A DNA stretch of 64,000 bases. Source: Pseudooceanicola sediminis (GTDB lineage Bacteria; Pseudomonadota; Alphaproteobacteria; Rhodobacterales; Rhodobacteraceae). A program made the position numbers and the translations under genes. Location: assembly GCF_003575965.1 (NCBI RefSeq), contig NZ_QWJJ01000012.1:62001-126000 (forward strand), given 5' to 3'. Shown here piece by piece: positions 53,018 to 62,756 of the stretch (position 1 is the first letter of the stretch; every line of letters begins with the position of its first letter). The notes under the pieces were generated by a model that saw only the letters and a list, made by a program, of their open reading frames with translations, was not told the origin of the DNA and made no database searches.

Positions 53018-53791
53018 TCAGGCCGCGCCCACGACGGGCAATTGCAGGTCCTGCCAGATGCTGACGAAGTAGTCGTTGTAACGCTGATCCGAACGCAGGG
53101 CGACGGGATCGCGGGCATCGCGCGGGATCTGGATATCCATGGTGCGGATCACGGTCGAGGGGCGGTTCGACAGGACCAGGATGCGGTCGGCCATGGTGAT
53201 CGCCTCGCCTATGTCATGGGTGATCAGGATCGCGCTCTTGCGCCGCTCGGAGATGATGCGGGCGACGTCCTGTTGCAGCAGGGTGCGCGTCTGGAAATCG
53301 AGCGCCGAGAAGGGTTCGTCCAGCAGCACGACCGCCGGGTCGAAGGCGAGCGTGCGCATGATCGCGACGCGCTGGCGCATCCCGCCCGACAGTGTGCCGG
53401 GGCGGGCATCCTCGAACCCCTTCAGGCCGTAGGCCTCGATCAGGTCGCGGGCGATGGCACGGGCCTTGTCACGGGCCATGCCACGGACCTCGAGCCCGAG
53501 GATCACGTTGTCGATGACCGAGCGCCAGGGCAGCAGCAGGTCCTTTTGCAGCATGTAGCCGACATCCTGCCCGGCGCGATCCGAGGCGATGGTGATGCCG
53601 CCCCGGCTGGGGGCCAGCAGGCCGGTGATGATGTTGAACAGCGTGGTCTTGCCACAGCCCGAGGGGCCGACGAGGGCGAGGATCTCGCCCTCGCGCAGAT
53701 CGAAGCTGACGTTGCCGATGGCCTCGACCGGGCCGGAGGCGGATTCGAAGGTCATGCCGATGCCGGCGGCGGAAAGGATGGGCGTGTTCAT
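53018..53791 (-). CDS. ABC transporter ATPase, SsuB/TauB/NitT type
   Basis: This 257-residue ATPase has Walker A GPSGCGKTT, Q-loop MLQKDLLLPW, signature LSGGMRQRVAIMR, Walker B VVLLDEP and H-loop ILITHDIGEAI. The LLLPWRSV sequence is typical of the nitrate/sulfonate/taurine group. It is the last gene of the operon with rutB, rutC, rutD, the permease and the binding protein. Its start overlaps the rutD stop (ATGA). Confidence 0.93.
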   Translation of the reverse strand: MNTPILSAAGIGMTFESASGPVEAIGNVSFDLREGEILALVGPSGCGKTTLFNIITGLLAPSRGGITIASDRAGQDVGYMLQKDLLLPWRSVIDNVILGLEVRGMARDKARAIARDLIEAYGLKGFEDARPGTLSGGMRQRVAIMRTLAFDPAVVLLDEPFSALDFQTRTLLQQDVARIISERRKSAILITHDIGEAITMADRILVLSNRPSTVIRTMDIQIPRDARDPVALRSDQRYNDYFVSIWQDLQLPVVGAA

Positions 53792-54597
53792 GCGACGACG
53801 TCTCCTGTCAGGTCATGGTAGAATTCGCGCAACAGGTCGTGAAAGACCTCTGGCACCGCCTGGGTAAAGGCGTGCCCCCCCCATTCGGTCAGCGCGAGGC
53901 GGGCGTCGGGCAGACGCCGCGCCAGGGTTTTCGACATGTGCCAGGGCACCAGCATGTCATCGCGCGAGGCGACGCAGAGGGTGCGCACGGCCATCGTGGC
54001 CAGGGCGCTGCCGGGGTCATAGGCGGTGAAGGCATCAATGCGCGCCAGCAGGTCGGTGTCGGAGGGCATGGTGGTCAGCGCCGCGTCGGCGTGGGCCTCC
54101 ATCTCGGCGGCATGGCGCGAGATCCAGGTCGCGGGATAGAGGAAAAGCGGCTGCGCGCGCAGATAGGCGGCGCGGCCCGAGGCGCGCAGGATTTCGCGGC
54201 GGATGGCGAAGCAGCGGTCGATATGGGCATCCGGGCCGACCCAGCCGTTGACGATGACCAGGCTGCGCAGGCGGCCGGGGTCCTGCAGGCCGGCCTGCAG
54301 GCCGATGGTGCCGCCGATGGCGTGACCGACGACATGGGCGCGGTCCGCGCCTGCCGCATCGAGCACGGCAAGCAGGTCAGAGGCCATTTCCGCGACGCTG
54401 CGCGGGCCGACATCGCGGCTGCTGCGCCCTGCCCCCGCGTGGTCGTAGGTGATGACGCGGTAGCGCTGCGACAGCGCGTCGAGCTGGGGTTGCCAGAACC
54501 CGCCCGAGCCACCGAGGCCGCTGGACAGGATCAGCGGTTCGCCGCGCCCGTAGGTGTCGTAATGGAGCGATACGGCCCCGTTCTGTGCGATTGGCAT
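53788..54597 (-). CDS. rutD: RutD-like aminoacrylate hydrolase
   Basis: This 269-residue alpha/beta hydrolase matches RutD in length and pattern: LSSGLGGSGGFWQPQLDAL, YDHAGAGRSS, VVGHAIGGTIGLQAGL (nucleophile region with Ala where Ser is usual, as in RutD), NGWVGPDAHIDRCF and a C-terminal WGGHAF. RutD helps hydrolyse toxic aminoacrylate to malonic semialdehyde. The start at 54597 (MPIAQNGAVSLHYD) is the typical one. It overlaps the ATPase gene. Confidence 0.88.
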   Translation of the reverse strand: MPIAQNGAVSLHYDTYGRGEPLILSSGLGGSGGFWQPQLDALSQRYRVITYDHAGAGRSSRDVGPRSVAEMASDLLAVLDAAGADRAHVVGHAIGGTIGLQAGLQDPGRLRSLVIVNGWVGPDAHIDRCFAIRREILRASGRAAYLRAQPLFLYPATWISRHAAEMEAHADAALTTMPSDTDLLARIDAFTAYDPGSALATMAVRTLCVASRDDMLVPWHMSKTLARRLPDARLALTEWGGHAFTQAVPEVFHDLLREFYHDLTGDVVA

Positions 54598-54686
54598 AAG
54601 TGGTGCCGTCCTTGTTGGGGTCGTCAGTCTTGCGGGCGTTTGCCGTGCGGGGCGGGTGCCGTGCGGGGCGGGTGCCGTGCGGGGTG

Positions 54687-55514
54687 TCAGGCGCGGATCA
54701 GGCGGCGTTCGCACCAGTCGATCGCGCCATACATCAGCAGGGCGACGACCATCAGCGCGGCAATGCCGACCCAGACCGCATCGAGGTCATAGAGCGTGCC
54801 CGCGTAGGCGATCATGTAGCCAAGCCCCTGGTTCGAGGCGATGTATTCCCCGACGACCGCGCCGATCAGGGCAAAGCCGACGTTGAGGCGAAAGGCCGAG
54901 ACGATCCAGGGCATGGCACCGGGCACGATCACCGTGCGCCACGTGCGCAGCCGCGACGCCCCGAGCGAGCGCATCAGCTTGACCAGGTCGCTGTCGACCT
55001 CTCGGGCGCCCTGCTGGGCCGCGATCAGGGCGACGATGAAGGTGATCAGGGCCGCCAGCGCGACCTTGGAGCCGAGGCCGATGCCGAACCAGATGATGAT
55101 CAGCGGCCCGAGGGCGATCTTTGGCAGCCCGTTCAGCGCGATCATGTAGGGCCGCAGGATGGCCGAGCCGGTGGGCGTCAGCCAGAGCGCGAGGCCGATC
55201 ACGCTGCCCGATATGGTGCCGATGAGGAAGCCGCTGACCGCCTCGAACGCGGTCAGGCCCATGTCGCGGAACAGCGTGCCGGAGCGCATCATCTCCCACC
55301 CCGTGACGAAGATGCCGATGGGCTTGCCATAGAGGTAGGCCTCGATCCAGCCGAGCGAGATGGCGATCTGCCAGAGGCCGAGGATGGCGACCAGCAGGAT
55401 GACCTGGCCCGCCAGGATCATGCGCGGCGGTGGCAGGCGGACCTCCCAACGCTTGGCGGGCGCGGCGGGCGCGCGCGCGGGCGCGTCCCTTTCTGTCGTC
55501 GCCACGTGGGTCAT
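54687..55514 (-). CDS. ABC transporter permease, SsuC/TauC type
   Basis: This 275-residue permease has six membrane segments and an EAA-type loop ([20 protein letters not shown]) that contacts the ATPase. [18 protein letters not shown] and [16 protein letters not shown] are typical of the nitrate/sulfonate/taurine permease group. It is inserted between rutC and rutD, and its start overlaps the rutC stop by four bases, so it is part of the same transcript. Confidence 0.93.
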   Translation of the reverse strand: MTHVATTERDAPARAPAAPAKRWEVRLPPPRMILAGQVILLVAILGLWQIAISLGWIEAYLYGKPIGIFVTGWEMMRSGTLFRDMGLTAFEAVSGFLIGTISGSVIGLALWLTPTGSAILRPYMIALNGLPKIALGPLIIIWFGIGLGSKVALAALITFIVALIAAQQGAREVDSDLVKLMRSLGASRLRTWRTVIVPGAMPWIVSAFRLNVGFALIGAVVGEYIASNQGLGYMIAYAGTLYDLDAVWVGIAALMVVALLMYGAIDWCERRLIRA

Positions 55515-55903
55515 TGCGCGGGCCGCAGGTGCGCGATGGAGGCGATCTCGATCAGGGCCTCGGGTTTGACGAGGCCGACCTGCACGCAGTAGCGGGCCGG
55601 TTTGGCGTTCGGGAAGTAGGAGGCATAGACCTCGTTGATGGCCTTGTAATCGGCCCAGTCCTTGAGGAAGACGTGGTTGAAGACGATGTCGTCCATGCTG
55701 GCGCCAGCGGCGGCCAGGATGCCCTTGATCGTGTCGAGCACGTGGCGGGTTTGCGCGGCGGCGTCGCGGGGAAACACCACGTCGTTGTTTTCGTCGAACG
55801 CCAGGATCCCGGCGGTATAGACGGCGTTGTCGGCGCTCATCGCCGGGGAAAACGGGCCGAGGGGGGCCGGGGTGCCGGCGGGCAGGATGACGCGGTCGTT
55901 CAT
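55511..55903 (-). CDS. rutC: RutC-like RidA-family protein
   Basis: This 130-residue RidA/YjgF-family protein corresponds to RutC, the 3-aminoacrylate deaminase of the Rut pathway. The sequence matches closely: [36 protein letters not shown], a [12 protein letters not shown] segment and [20 protein letters not shown]. The conserved Arg in KPARYCV should bind the substrate carboxylate. It overlaps rutB (ATGA) and the permease gene. Confidence 0.92.
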   Translation of the reverse strand: MNDRVILPAGTPAPLGPFSPAMSADNAVYTAGILAFDENNDVVFPRDAAAQTRHVLDTIKGILAAAGASMDDIVFNHVFLKDWADYKAINEVYASYFPNAKPARYCVQVGLVKPEALIEIASIAHLRPAQ

Positions 55904-56616
55904 GGGGCGGTTCCTTGTGCGGGGGTGGCGAGGTGGCTGGTGAAAGCGGCGGTGTCGGAGACCCAGCCGAAGAAGGTTTCGGTGTTGTAGACGGCGGCAT
56001 CATGCAGGGCGCGCGGCCCGGCCTGATGGCAGGCGTCCTCAAGCAGCACGGCGAAGAATTCCAGGTGGAAGCCATCGCGCAGGGTGCTTTCGACGCAGAC
56101 GTTGGTGGCGACGCCGCAAAGCACGATATGGGTGATGCCGCGCGCCCGCAGGATCGAGTTGAGGGCTGTGTTGTGAAAACCTGAGTAGCGGACCTTGGGC
56201 ACGACGATGTCGCTGTCCTGCGGGGTCAGGTCGTCGACCAGCGCGTAATCCCAGCCGCCCTTGGCCAGCAGCTTGCCCGCCAGCTCGGGGCGTTTGCGCA
56301 TCAGTTTCAGGGCGTTGGACTTGGTCCAGTTGGGCGAGCCGGGGCCGCCGGCCTCTTTCAGGGCGGGATCCCAGCCATTTTGCAGGAAGATCACCGGCAT
56401 GCCTGCGGCGCGGGCGGCGCGCGCGGCCTCGCCCACCCGCGCGATCACGTCGCGGGTGCCGGAGATGTCGAAGCCCGCGAGGTCGAGGTAGCCCTCGGGC
56501 GAGGCATAGGCGTTCTGCATGTCGACGATGATCAGCGCGGATCTTGCCGGATCCAGCGGGATCGCCTCGGGGCGGGCGGGCAGCATTTCGCTGCCCGTTG
56601 AGGTGTCTGCCACCAT
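55900..56616 (-). CDS. rutB: RutB-like ureidoacrylate amidohydrolase
   Basis: This 238-residue isochorismatase-fold hydrolase has the catalytic Asp in [19 protein letters not shown], the Lys in [12 protein letters not shown] and the Cys in [16 protein letters not shown]. Residues across the protein ([19 protein letters not shown] and ETFFGWVSD) closely match RutB, which cleaves (peroxy)ureidoacrylate to aminoacrylate and carbamate. It follows the binding protein gene by two bases. No rutA (ring-opening monooxygenase) or rutF is in the window. Confidence 0.93.
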   Translation of the reverse strand: MVADTSTGSEMLPARPEAIPLDPARSALIIVDMQNAYASPEGYLDLAGFDISGTRDVIARVGEAARAARAAGMPVIFLQNGWDPALKEAGGPGSPNWTKSNALKLMRKRPELAGKLLAKGGWDYALVDDLTPQDSDIVVPKVRYSGFHNTALNSILRARGITHIVLCGVATNVCVESTLRDGFHLEFFAVLLEDACHQAGPRALHDAAVYNTETFFGWVSDTAAFTSHLATPAQGTAP

Positions 56617-56618
56617 GA

Positions 56619-57626
56619 TCAGGCGCCGAACTGTTCAGCCGCGCGCGTGGCGAAGCTGTTGTCGACCATCTTGGCGTAGGGCATCGGATCCTTGATCGCG
56701 CCGCCGCCGTTTTCCAGCTTCATGGCGTTTTCCCACTCGGCTTCGGAAATCGTCGGGGCGGTCGGAAAGGCGGTGGAGGAGCCGAAGAAGTTTTCCGACG
56801 CGGCGGTGATCACCTCCTGCGAGACCTGGGGAAAGTATTTCGGCCCGAGATCGGTGAACACCGAATGATCGGCGTGCATCGCGGTCATGCCTTCGGCCAG
56901 CGCATCGCAGAAAGCCTGCACGGTTTCGGGTGCCTCCTCGATCACCTTGCCGGTGGTCATGGCGGTGGTGAAGGCGAGCGGGCCGATCATGTCGGCGAAG
57001 GACAGAACAGGCTCAAGCCCGAATTCGGAGGCCCCGACGGAAATGTCCCATTCAAACGCGGTCGCCACATCGGCGCGGCCATCGCGCACGGCGGTGGCCT
57101 GCGCGCCAGAGGGCAGTTCGAGGAAGGTGACGTTGCCCTCTTCTGCCGAGAAACCGCCGACTTCGTTGATCAGGTAGGTCGGCACCTGGATGGTCGAGGA
57201 GGGGAATTTCAGCGTCGCGATCGTCTTGCCGCGCAGGTCATCCACCGTCTTGATGCCGCTGCCGGGTTTGGCCATGGCCCACATCGACACGCCGCCGACG
57301 ATCTTGGCGATGTTCCTGACGTCGCCGCCTTCGCGCACCGCATTGACCGACATGCCCGGGCTGGTCACGCCGAACTGGCTGCGCCCCGAGAGCAGGAGCG
57401 GCACCGGCAGGGCGATGCCGCCAGCGGTCGATACCTCGGCGTCGAGCCCGTGCTTCGCGAACAGGCCAAGGTTGTCGGCCACGTAGAGCGGGGCATACAT
57501 CGCAAGGCGAAGCGCGTCGGAAATCAGCACCTTGGTGCCGGCGGCATAGGCCGGTGCGGCAAGGCCCGAGGCGGAGAGTGCTGCCCCGGCGGAAGCGGTC
57601 TGGAGGAATTGGCGTCTGTTGAACAT
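56619..57626 (-). CDS. ABC substrate-binding protein (NMT1/SsuA-like), Tat signal
   Basis: This 335-residue periplasmic binding protein begins with a twin-arginine signal ([22 protein letters not shown]). The mature domain has the NMT1/SsuA/TauA fold: [40 protein letters not shown] and TYLINEVGG. It is the first gene of the operon, directly before rutB, so it should capture a substrate for the RutB/C/D enzymes; a pyrimidine or ureido compound is the obvious guess. Confidence 0.9.
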   Translation of the reverse strand: MFNRRQFLQTASAGAALSASGLAAPAYAAGTKVLISDALRLAMYAPLYVADNLGLFAKHGLDAEVSTAGGIALPVPLLLSGRSQFGVTSPGMSVNAVREGGDVRNIAKIVGGVSMWAMAKPGSGIKTVDDLRGKTIATLKFPSSTIQVPTYLINEVGGFSAEEGNVTFLELPSGAQATAVRDGRADVATAFEWDISVGASEFGLEPVLSFADMIGPLAFTTAMTTGKVIEEAPETVQAFCDALAEGMTAMHADHSVFTDLGPKYFPQVSQEVITAASENFFGSSTAFPTAPTISEAEWENAMKLENGGGAIKDPMPYAKMVDNSFATRAAEQFGA

Positions 57627-57735
57627 CTCGTATCATCCCGTGTTGGCTTCGACGTCTCGACCCTGGGCAGGAGGAGCGGCGCAGGTGGCGTCGATGGGGA
57701 CAGGTTACGAAAATCGGGACAGATATTGTCAATTA

Positions 57736-57746
57736 CGGATAATCCG
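57736..57746. promoter_or_regulatory. Possible LysR operator
   Basis: CGGAT-A-ATCCG is an 11-bp dyad 16 bases before the lysR start and 110 bases from the binding protein start. LysR regulators bind dyads of this type (T-N11-A), and the local sequence is AT-rich. A weak assignment. Confidence 0.45.
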
Positions 57747-57761
57747 ATAAATATATCACCC

Positions 57762-58694
57762 ATGACGATAGAAAACGTGGAATTGCGCCATTTACGGGTA
57801 TTTGCAGCGGTTGCGCGCACCCAGAACTTCAGCCATGCGGCCCGCGCCTGCGGATTGTCGCAATCGTCGGTCAGCACAATCATTCAGCAGTTGGAAGCCT
57901 CTCTGGGCGTTCAGCTGATCGACCGCACAACCAGAAAGGTGGTGCTGAGCCAGATCGGAGAAGATTTCCTGCCGGGCGTGAAGCGGATTCTGGACGATGT
58001 GGACCGCCAGTTGCAGGGGCTGGAGGACCTGCGCAATTTCCAGAGCGGACAGGTGCATCTGGCCTGTGTTCCGTCCGTCGCGATGCGGCTGCTTCCGCGC
58101 GTGATCGACCGGTTCCGGCAGGAGTTTCCGCGCATCAGCGTCAAGCTGTCGGAGGTGCCGCGCGGCACGACCATGGCGATGGTGAGGAATGGCGAGGCCG
58201 ATTTCGCCATCGCGAACGAGCCGGGCGATGCGTCGGACGTCGAGAGCACGCGCCTGATGGAGGACGTGTTCGCGCTGGTGATGCGGCGCGATCATCCGCT
58301 GGCAACGCGGGCCGAGGTGACATGGGCGCAGGCGCAGGCGGCGGGTCTGGTGATGATGGGCGCGCAGACCGGTATCCGGCTGGAGATCCGCCACGGGTTG
58401 CCGGAGGGCACGCCGGACGTGACGGCGCTGTACGAAGCCGAGCACCCGGTCAGCCTGCTGGCGATGGTGGAGCGGGGCCTGGGCGTGGCCCCCCTGCCCA
58501 GCCTGGCCTGGCCACCGCCGGAAAACCGGATGCTGACGATCCGGCCGCTGACGCGCCCGCGCGTGACGCGGACGCTGCACCTGATCCAGCGGGCCGGGCG
58601 GTCGCTGTCGCCCGGGGCCTGGCATTTCCGGCGCACGATCATCACCGAAGCGACGCGCGAGGCGATTGAGCTGGAAGAATTGCCGCGCGCGTGA
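57762..58694 (+). CDS. LysR-family regulator of the rut/ABC operon
   Basis: This 310-residue protein has an N-terminal winged HTH (VELRHLRVFAAVARTQNFSH and AARACGLSQSSVSTIIQQLE) and a periplasmic-binding-protein-like effector domain. The divergent position points to control of the neighbouring operon, in place of the TetR-type RutR that controls rut genes in E. coli. The ATG at 57762 gives the standard HTH position; a longer open frame upstream is shadow sequence. Confidence 0.92.
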   Translation: MTIENVELRHLRVFAAVARTQNFSHAARACGLSQSSVSTIIQQLEASLGVQLIDRTTRKVVLSQIGEDFLPGVKRILDDVDRQLQGLEDLRNFQSGQVHLACVPSVAMRLLPRVIDRFRQEFPRISVKLSEVPRGTTMAMVRNGEADFAIANEPGDASDVESTRLMEDVFALVMRRDHPLATRAEVTWAQAQAAGLVMMGAQTGIRLEIRHGLPEGTPDVTALYEAEHPVSLLAMVERGLGVAPLPSLAWPPPENRMLTIRPLTRPRVTRTLHLIQRAGRSLSPGAWHFRRTIITEATREAIELEELPRA

Positions 58695-58784
58695 TGGCGC
58701 GCAGCACCCCTGCCCGGCTGGCGCCCCCTTTTGCGGCGGGGATGCCTGCGGGACCAGTGGTGGCCGCCGCCAGGGCGAGCGGCC

Positions 58785-60278
58785 TCAGCCGTTTTCGGGG
58801 CCGGTGGCCGTGGCGGCGTCCAGGCGGCGGTTGCGTTCCTTGCCGGCGTAGAAGACGCGCTTTGTCTCGTACATCTTCATGTCGGCGCGCTGTACCAGCG
58901 TTTCCATCGGTTCCTCGTCCAGGCGGGTGGCCCAGCCGATCGAGGAGGACAGTTCCTGTTCCGAATAGAAGCGGTTGTTCAGCGTGATCAGCTTTTCGAT
59001 GCTTTCCACCAGTGCGCGCGCGTCCTCCTCCTTGGCGTTCGGCATCAGGATCGCAAACTCGTCCCCGCCGATGCGCGCCGCCTTGCCGCTGCCTGCGGTG
59101 GCTTCCTTGAGCACCTCGCCCGCGCGGCGCAACAGCTGGTCGCCCGCGTCGTGGCCGCGCTTGTCGTTGGCCTCCTTGAGGCCGTTGAGGTCGAGGACGA
59201 TGACCGAGGTGGGATAGACCCGAAGCCGTTCGATCCGGTGCAGTTCATCGGCAAAGAACGACCGGTTGTGCAGGCCGGTCAGAACATCGTGCTTGCCGAG
59301 GTATTCCAGGTAAGCCTCGGCCTTTTTGCGCGCCGAGATATCGGTAAGCGCGACAAGCACGCGCGACCAGTCGTCTTCGTACCCCGGCAGCACCGAGAAC
59401 TGCATGATCAGGTGGCGTTCGGTGCCATCCAGCGCGTAATTCACAACTTCGCGGGAATGGAAGGTATTGCCGTTGAACAGGTCGATCAGCTGTTCGCGAA
59501 AGTGGTATTCCATGCCGTCGCGAAACACGGAGGACAGATTGGACAGCAGGTGCTGCTTGTCGCGGGCCTTGAACAGGGACAGCGTGGCGTTGTTGACGTC
59601 GAGCACGCGGATTGCGGACATGCACTGGAGGACGAATTCGGAATGCACGTCGATGAAGGTGCGCAGGTCGCTGATGCCGCGCATCCGCATGTCTTCAAGC
59701 TTTTCCCGGATGCGGCTGAAATCCTCGACCCAGAGCGAGACAGGCGAATTTTCGAACACGCCTTCGGCATAGGCGCGGCTGGTCTCGGCGGCGCGGCGGG
59801 CGTCTTCGCGGGCCGTCACGTCCTCAAGCGTGAGGAGGACCTGCGCAAGGTCGTCTTCGTGACCCGGCAATACCACCGCGTTGAGCTGGATATCGAGGCG
59901 TCGGCCCGAAAGCGTGTAGTTGATGGCAGAGCTGCAGAACTTGGACTTGCCGCTCCAGAGTTCGGCCAGTTCGAGGACGTGACTGTCGAGCATGTCGTCG
60001 CGAAACACCTGGTCGAGGTTGGCAATCAGGTGCGCCTCGCTCTCGGCCTCGAACATCTCGACCGTGCGGGCATTGACGCGCAGCACCCGGATGCTGTGTG
60101 CACAGGCGGCCACGCGCGCAGGGTCCGCGCGCAGGAACGTCTCGATGTCGGTCACGCCCTCCGCGCGCCATTTGCGAAAAATCTCCGCAACGCCGCTGAA
60201 ATCTTCGAGCCACAGGGACATCGGGGCCAGTTCGAAGGTGGCAGACAAATCAAACCTGTCAGGACTGTTGTTCATCAC
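58785..60278 (-). CDS. Diguanylate cyclase with two repeated PAS-like sensor domains
   Basis: This 497-residue cytosolic protein ends in a GGDEF domain with an intact active site (ARIGGDEFAILMP near residue 410) and DVLTGLHNRSFFADEL. It likely makes c-di-GMP. The feedback I-site (RxxD, 5 residues before GGDEF) is missing. The N-terminus has two PAS-like domains of about 145 residues each (about 16-163 and 172-318), similar to each other (PMSLWLEDF and PVSLWVEDF), so an internal duplication. No membrane segment is visible. Confidence 0.92.
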   Translation of the reverse strand: MMNNSPDRFDLSATFELAPMSLWLEDFSGVAEIFRKWRAEGVTDIETFLRADPARVAACAHSIRVLRVNARTVEMFEAESEAHLIANLDQVFRDDMLDSHVLELAELWSGKSKFCSSAINYTLSGRRLDIQLNAVVLPGHEDDLAQVLLTLEDVTAREDARRAAETSRAYAEGVFENSPVSLWVEDFSRIREKLEDMRMRGISDLRTFIDVHSEFVLQCMSAIRVLDVNNATLSLFKARDKQHLLSNLSSVFRDGMEYHFREQLIDLFNGNTFHSREVVNYALDGTERHLIMQFSVLPGYEDDWSRVLVALTDISARKKAEAYLEYLGKHDVLTGLHNRSFFADELHRIERLRVYPTSVIVLDLNGLKEANDKRGHDAGDQLLRRAGEVLKEATAGSGKAARIGGDEFAILMPNAKEEDARALVESIEKLITLNNRFYSEQELSSSIGWATRLDEEPMETLVQRADMKMYETKRVFYAGKERNRRLDAATATGPENG

Positions 60279-60609
60279 TAAAGCCTTGGATCAATCGCAA
60301 CCGCGCCCACAGATCGCCGCAGGTCGTGGAACAGTGTCATTTCCGACGTAACATAGTCGACATAAACTATCCTGTTCAGGTTAGGCAACTTGCAGTTTCC
60401 TGCATACCCCGTGGCCGGTCCGGCGCCGTCAGCGGGGCTTTTTCGTGCAGCCGCGCCTGCCTGCGCGCCACCAGCGCACGATCTTTGCATCCGGCCCGGA
60501 TCAGCGGCCCGGCCAGACGCGAAGATGCCCGCGGGGGCGAATGACGGTGTCGCGCCTTGCCTTGTCATCCCTTCCCCTGCTGTCCTGGCCCCGGGCATGG
60601 TCATTGCCC
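60279..60609. other. Intergenic region, upstream of the cyclase
   Basis: This 331-base gap should hold the cyclase promoter. AT-rich sequence near 60350-60395 is the best candidate, but I see no clear motif. Nothing else stands out. Confidence 0.45.
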
Positions 60610-61806
60610 TCAGCGAAGCTTGGTCGAGATATTGAACTGTATCGCGTGCTGGTCGAAGAAATCGACCGAGGATTTCACCTGCGATACACCGACCGAAAGC
60701 ACCAGGTTGTCCTTGATCTGGTACAGCGCCGTGACGCCGAGGCCTTGGTCCTGACGGCGTTCGCCAAAGAAGGTCGAGCGGGCGGATTGCGATGCCTGTA
60801 GCCCGAGGCCGACCACATGGCCCGCCGCCAGCCAGCGCACCTCGGCCCGCAGGGCCAGGTCGGTGCCGGTGGCGCCGTAGATCAGCGGTTCGGCCAGATC
60901 CAGCGACAGGCGGGTCGCGACGCGGCCGCCGACGCTGTCGAGGCTGATCGTGGCATGGGTCTGGTCAAGATCGCCATAGGTCGAATGACCCAGGGCAAAG
61001 CCGACCTCATGCCGGTTGCGCCCGACTTCGAACAGGTGGCTGAAGGCAAGCTCGACATCGTCCTGTGCCTGATCGGCCAGGTCGCGGCGCACCTCGATGT
61101 GGCTGTAGCACAGATCGAGGAAATTCCAGTTGACGAGCTGATTGCGGGCGCAGAGCGAAATCTGCCCGACGGTGCGGGTCAGGTCGGGTTCGGGGGCGTA
61201 GAGGACGCCGAGTTCGGCGCGGGCCTCAAGATAATGCCCCTGCGCCCAGCCGAGGCGCACGCGCCCGTCGTAGGACAGCCCGAAGGCCGCACCGCCACGC
61301 GCCACGAGGTCTTCGCGCAGGCGAAAGACGTAGCCCTGGATGACCAGCTGATCGTTTTCCGAACCGCCGTTCATGTTGGGCACGTAGGCCAGCGCGGGAT
61401 AAACGCCCTGTTCTGCTTCGAGCAGGGTAAATCCCGCCCCTTCCATGTAGTAGCCCTGCGCGGCCAGCAGCGCCTTGAGATCGCGGGCGGTGCCGATCGC
61501 CCCTTCGCCGCGCGCCAGCCCACGGGCCAGCGCATAGGTGCGCAGACGTTCGGAAACGACAAGCTGAGCCGTGTCGCGGAGGCGTTCGGAGGAGGATGCG
61601 GTGACGGTTTCGGCTTCGGTTCCGGTCGCGCTTGCCGTGGATTGCGGCGTGGCGGGGACCTGGGGCCCGGAAACGTTTGAAGACACGTTTGAAGGCACGC
61701 CCTGGGCGCAGGCACCGGCGGGGGCAAGGGTCGCGCCCCCCACCCCGGCCGCCACGATCAAAGCGAGGGCCCTGAACGCCGGTCGCAGGCTGTTATTTTT
61801 CGCCAT
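60610..61806 (-). CDS. Outer-membrane beta-barrel protein
   Basis: This 398-residue protein has a signal peptide (about residues 1-35, ending ACAQG), a Ser/Thr-rich linker, a helical segment (TAQLVVSERLRTYALARGLA) and a long beta-rich C-terminal half. Alternating sequence such as VRLGWAQGHYLEARAELGVLY and KDNLVLSVGVSQVKSSVDFF and the C-terminal TKLR suggest a barrel. It is related in arrangement to BcsC-like or Slam-like porins, but I cannot place it in a family. Its start overlaps the lipoprotein gene by 14 bases. Confidence 0.65.
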   Translation of the reverse strand: MAKNNSLRPAFRALALIVAAGVGGATLAPAGACAQGVPSNVSSNVSGPQVPATPQSTASATGTEAETVTASSSERLRDTAQLVVSERLRTYALARGLARGEGAIGTARDLKALLAAQGYYMEGAGFTLLEAEQGVYPALAYVPNMNGGSENDQLVIQGYVFRLREDLVARGGAAFGLSYDGRVRLGWAQGHYLEARAELGVLYAPEPDLTRTVGQISLCARNQLVNWNFLDLCYSHIEVRRDLADQAQDDVELAFSHLFEVGRNRHEVGFALGHSTYGDLDQTHATISLDSVGGRVATRLSLDLAEPLIYGATGTDLALRAEVRWLAAGHVVGLGLQASQSARSTFFGERRQDQGLGVTALYQIKDNLVLSVGVSQVKSSVDFFDQHAIQFNISTKLR

Positions 61807-62725
61807 AGTGCAGTTGGGTGCCCCAGAACAGCCCCTCGGCCGTCATGCGGTCGCCCGATACGGAAAACACACCGGAGGTCGCCATGTTTTCGTCGAGGCG
61901 CGCGACGCTGTCTTCGTCGCCGCTGAGGTTGCCGCGCAGGGTGCCGGACGACACGATGCTGACAGACTGGTCGTCGAGATCGCGGGTCGACAGCGTGACG
62001 GCACCGCCAAACGCGCCGGTGACAACGTTCAGCGGGATATTGTCGACGACCATGGTGGTTTCGATCTGCGAACCGCCAGCGGGGTTGTTGGCCGTGCGCA
62101 GGTCGATCAGCACCGACTGGGTGTCAAAGTCGACGACCATGTTTTCCAGCGTGCCGGTGCCGCGTTGCAGTGCCCCGCCATCGACCGAGGCGTAGACCTC
62201 GGCCTGACCACGGAAGTAATACTTGCCCGAGGCGATCAGGTTGCCCTTTCGGTCGACGTTGTCGAAGGGGGCCTGGTCGGCGGTGACGCGCAGCACGCGG
62301 ACAATCTCTTCGCCGCCTTCGGTGCTCTTGACCTCTGCGATCACCTCAAGCTGCATGTTGTCGAAATAGCGCGCTTCGGTCAGGGCGATGAGGTTCTTGT
62401 AGCCTGCGGGATTGGCGGGATCGGGGTCTTCGAACTGGGCGATGGTGCTGGCATCCGCCGCGCCATAGCTGTCGATGCGCGCGCGGCTATAGCCGTTGTG
62501 ATTGGTCACGTAGCCTTGGATCCCCGCGGTTTCGATCGGCGTGCCGACCAGCGGAACCTTTTCCGCACCGCCGCCCATGCAGGCCGACAGCAGGGTCAGA
62601 CAGGCGAGGCTGCCCCCTGCCCTGGCCATCCCGAGGCGCCGCCGCGCCCGGCCCCGAAGGGCGGACCCTGCGGGCGTGCCGGGTTGGTGGGCGGAGGCGT
62701 GATGCGGAACAATATCGCAGGTCAT
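61793..62725 (-). CDS. Surface lipoprotein with TbpB-like beta domain
   Basis: The product is 310 residues from the chosen start (ATG at 62725, AAGG 11 bases upstream). An alternative ATG at 62629 gives 278 residues. The signal ends in the lipobox LSAC (ACLTLLSACMGGG), so the protein is a lipoprotein. The C-terminal half is a repetitive beta domain (VVTGAFGGAVTLSTRDL, GLFWGTQLHYG) reminiscent of transferrin-binding-protein-like solute-binding domains. It sits between the beta-barrel and TPR genes in one operon. Function unknown. Confidence 0.68.
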   Translation of the reverse strand: MTCDIVPHHASAHQPGTPAGSALRGRARRRLGMARAGGSLACLTLLSACMGGGAEKVPLVGTPIETAGIQGYVTNHNGYSRARIDSYGAADASTIAQFEDPDPANPAGYKNLIALTEARYFDNMQLEVIAEVKSTEGGEEIVRVLRVTADQAPFDNVDRKGNLIASGKYYFRGQAEVYASVDGGALQRGTGTLENMVVDFDTQSVLIDLRTANNPAGGSQIETTMVVDNIPLNVVTGAFGGAVTLSTRDLDDQSVSIVSSGTLRGNLSGDEDSVARLDENMATSGVFSVSGDRMTAEGLFWGTQLHYGEK

Positions 62726-62756
62726 GTGATGGATAACCTTGGTAAGTTTCTTGAGA

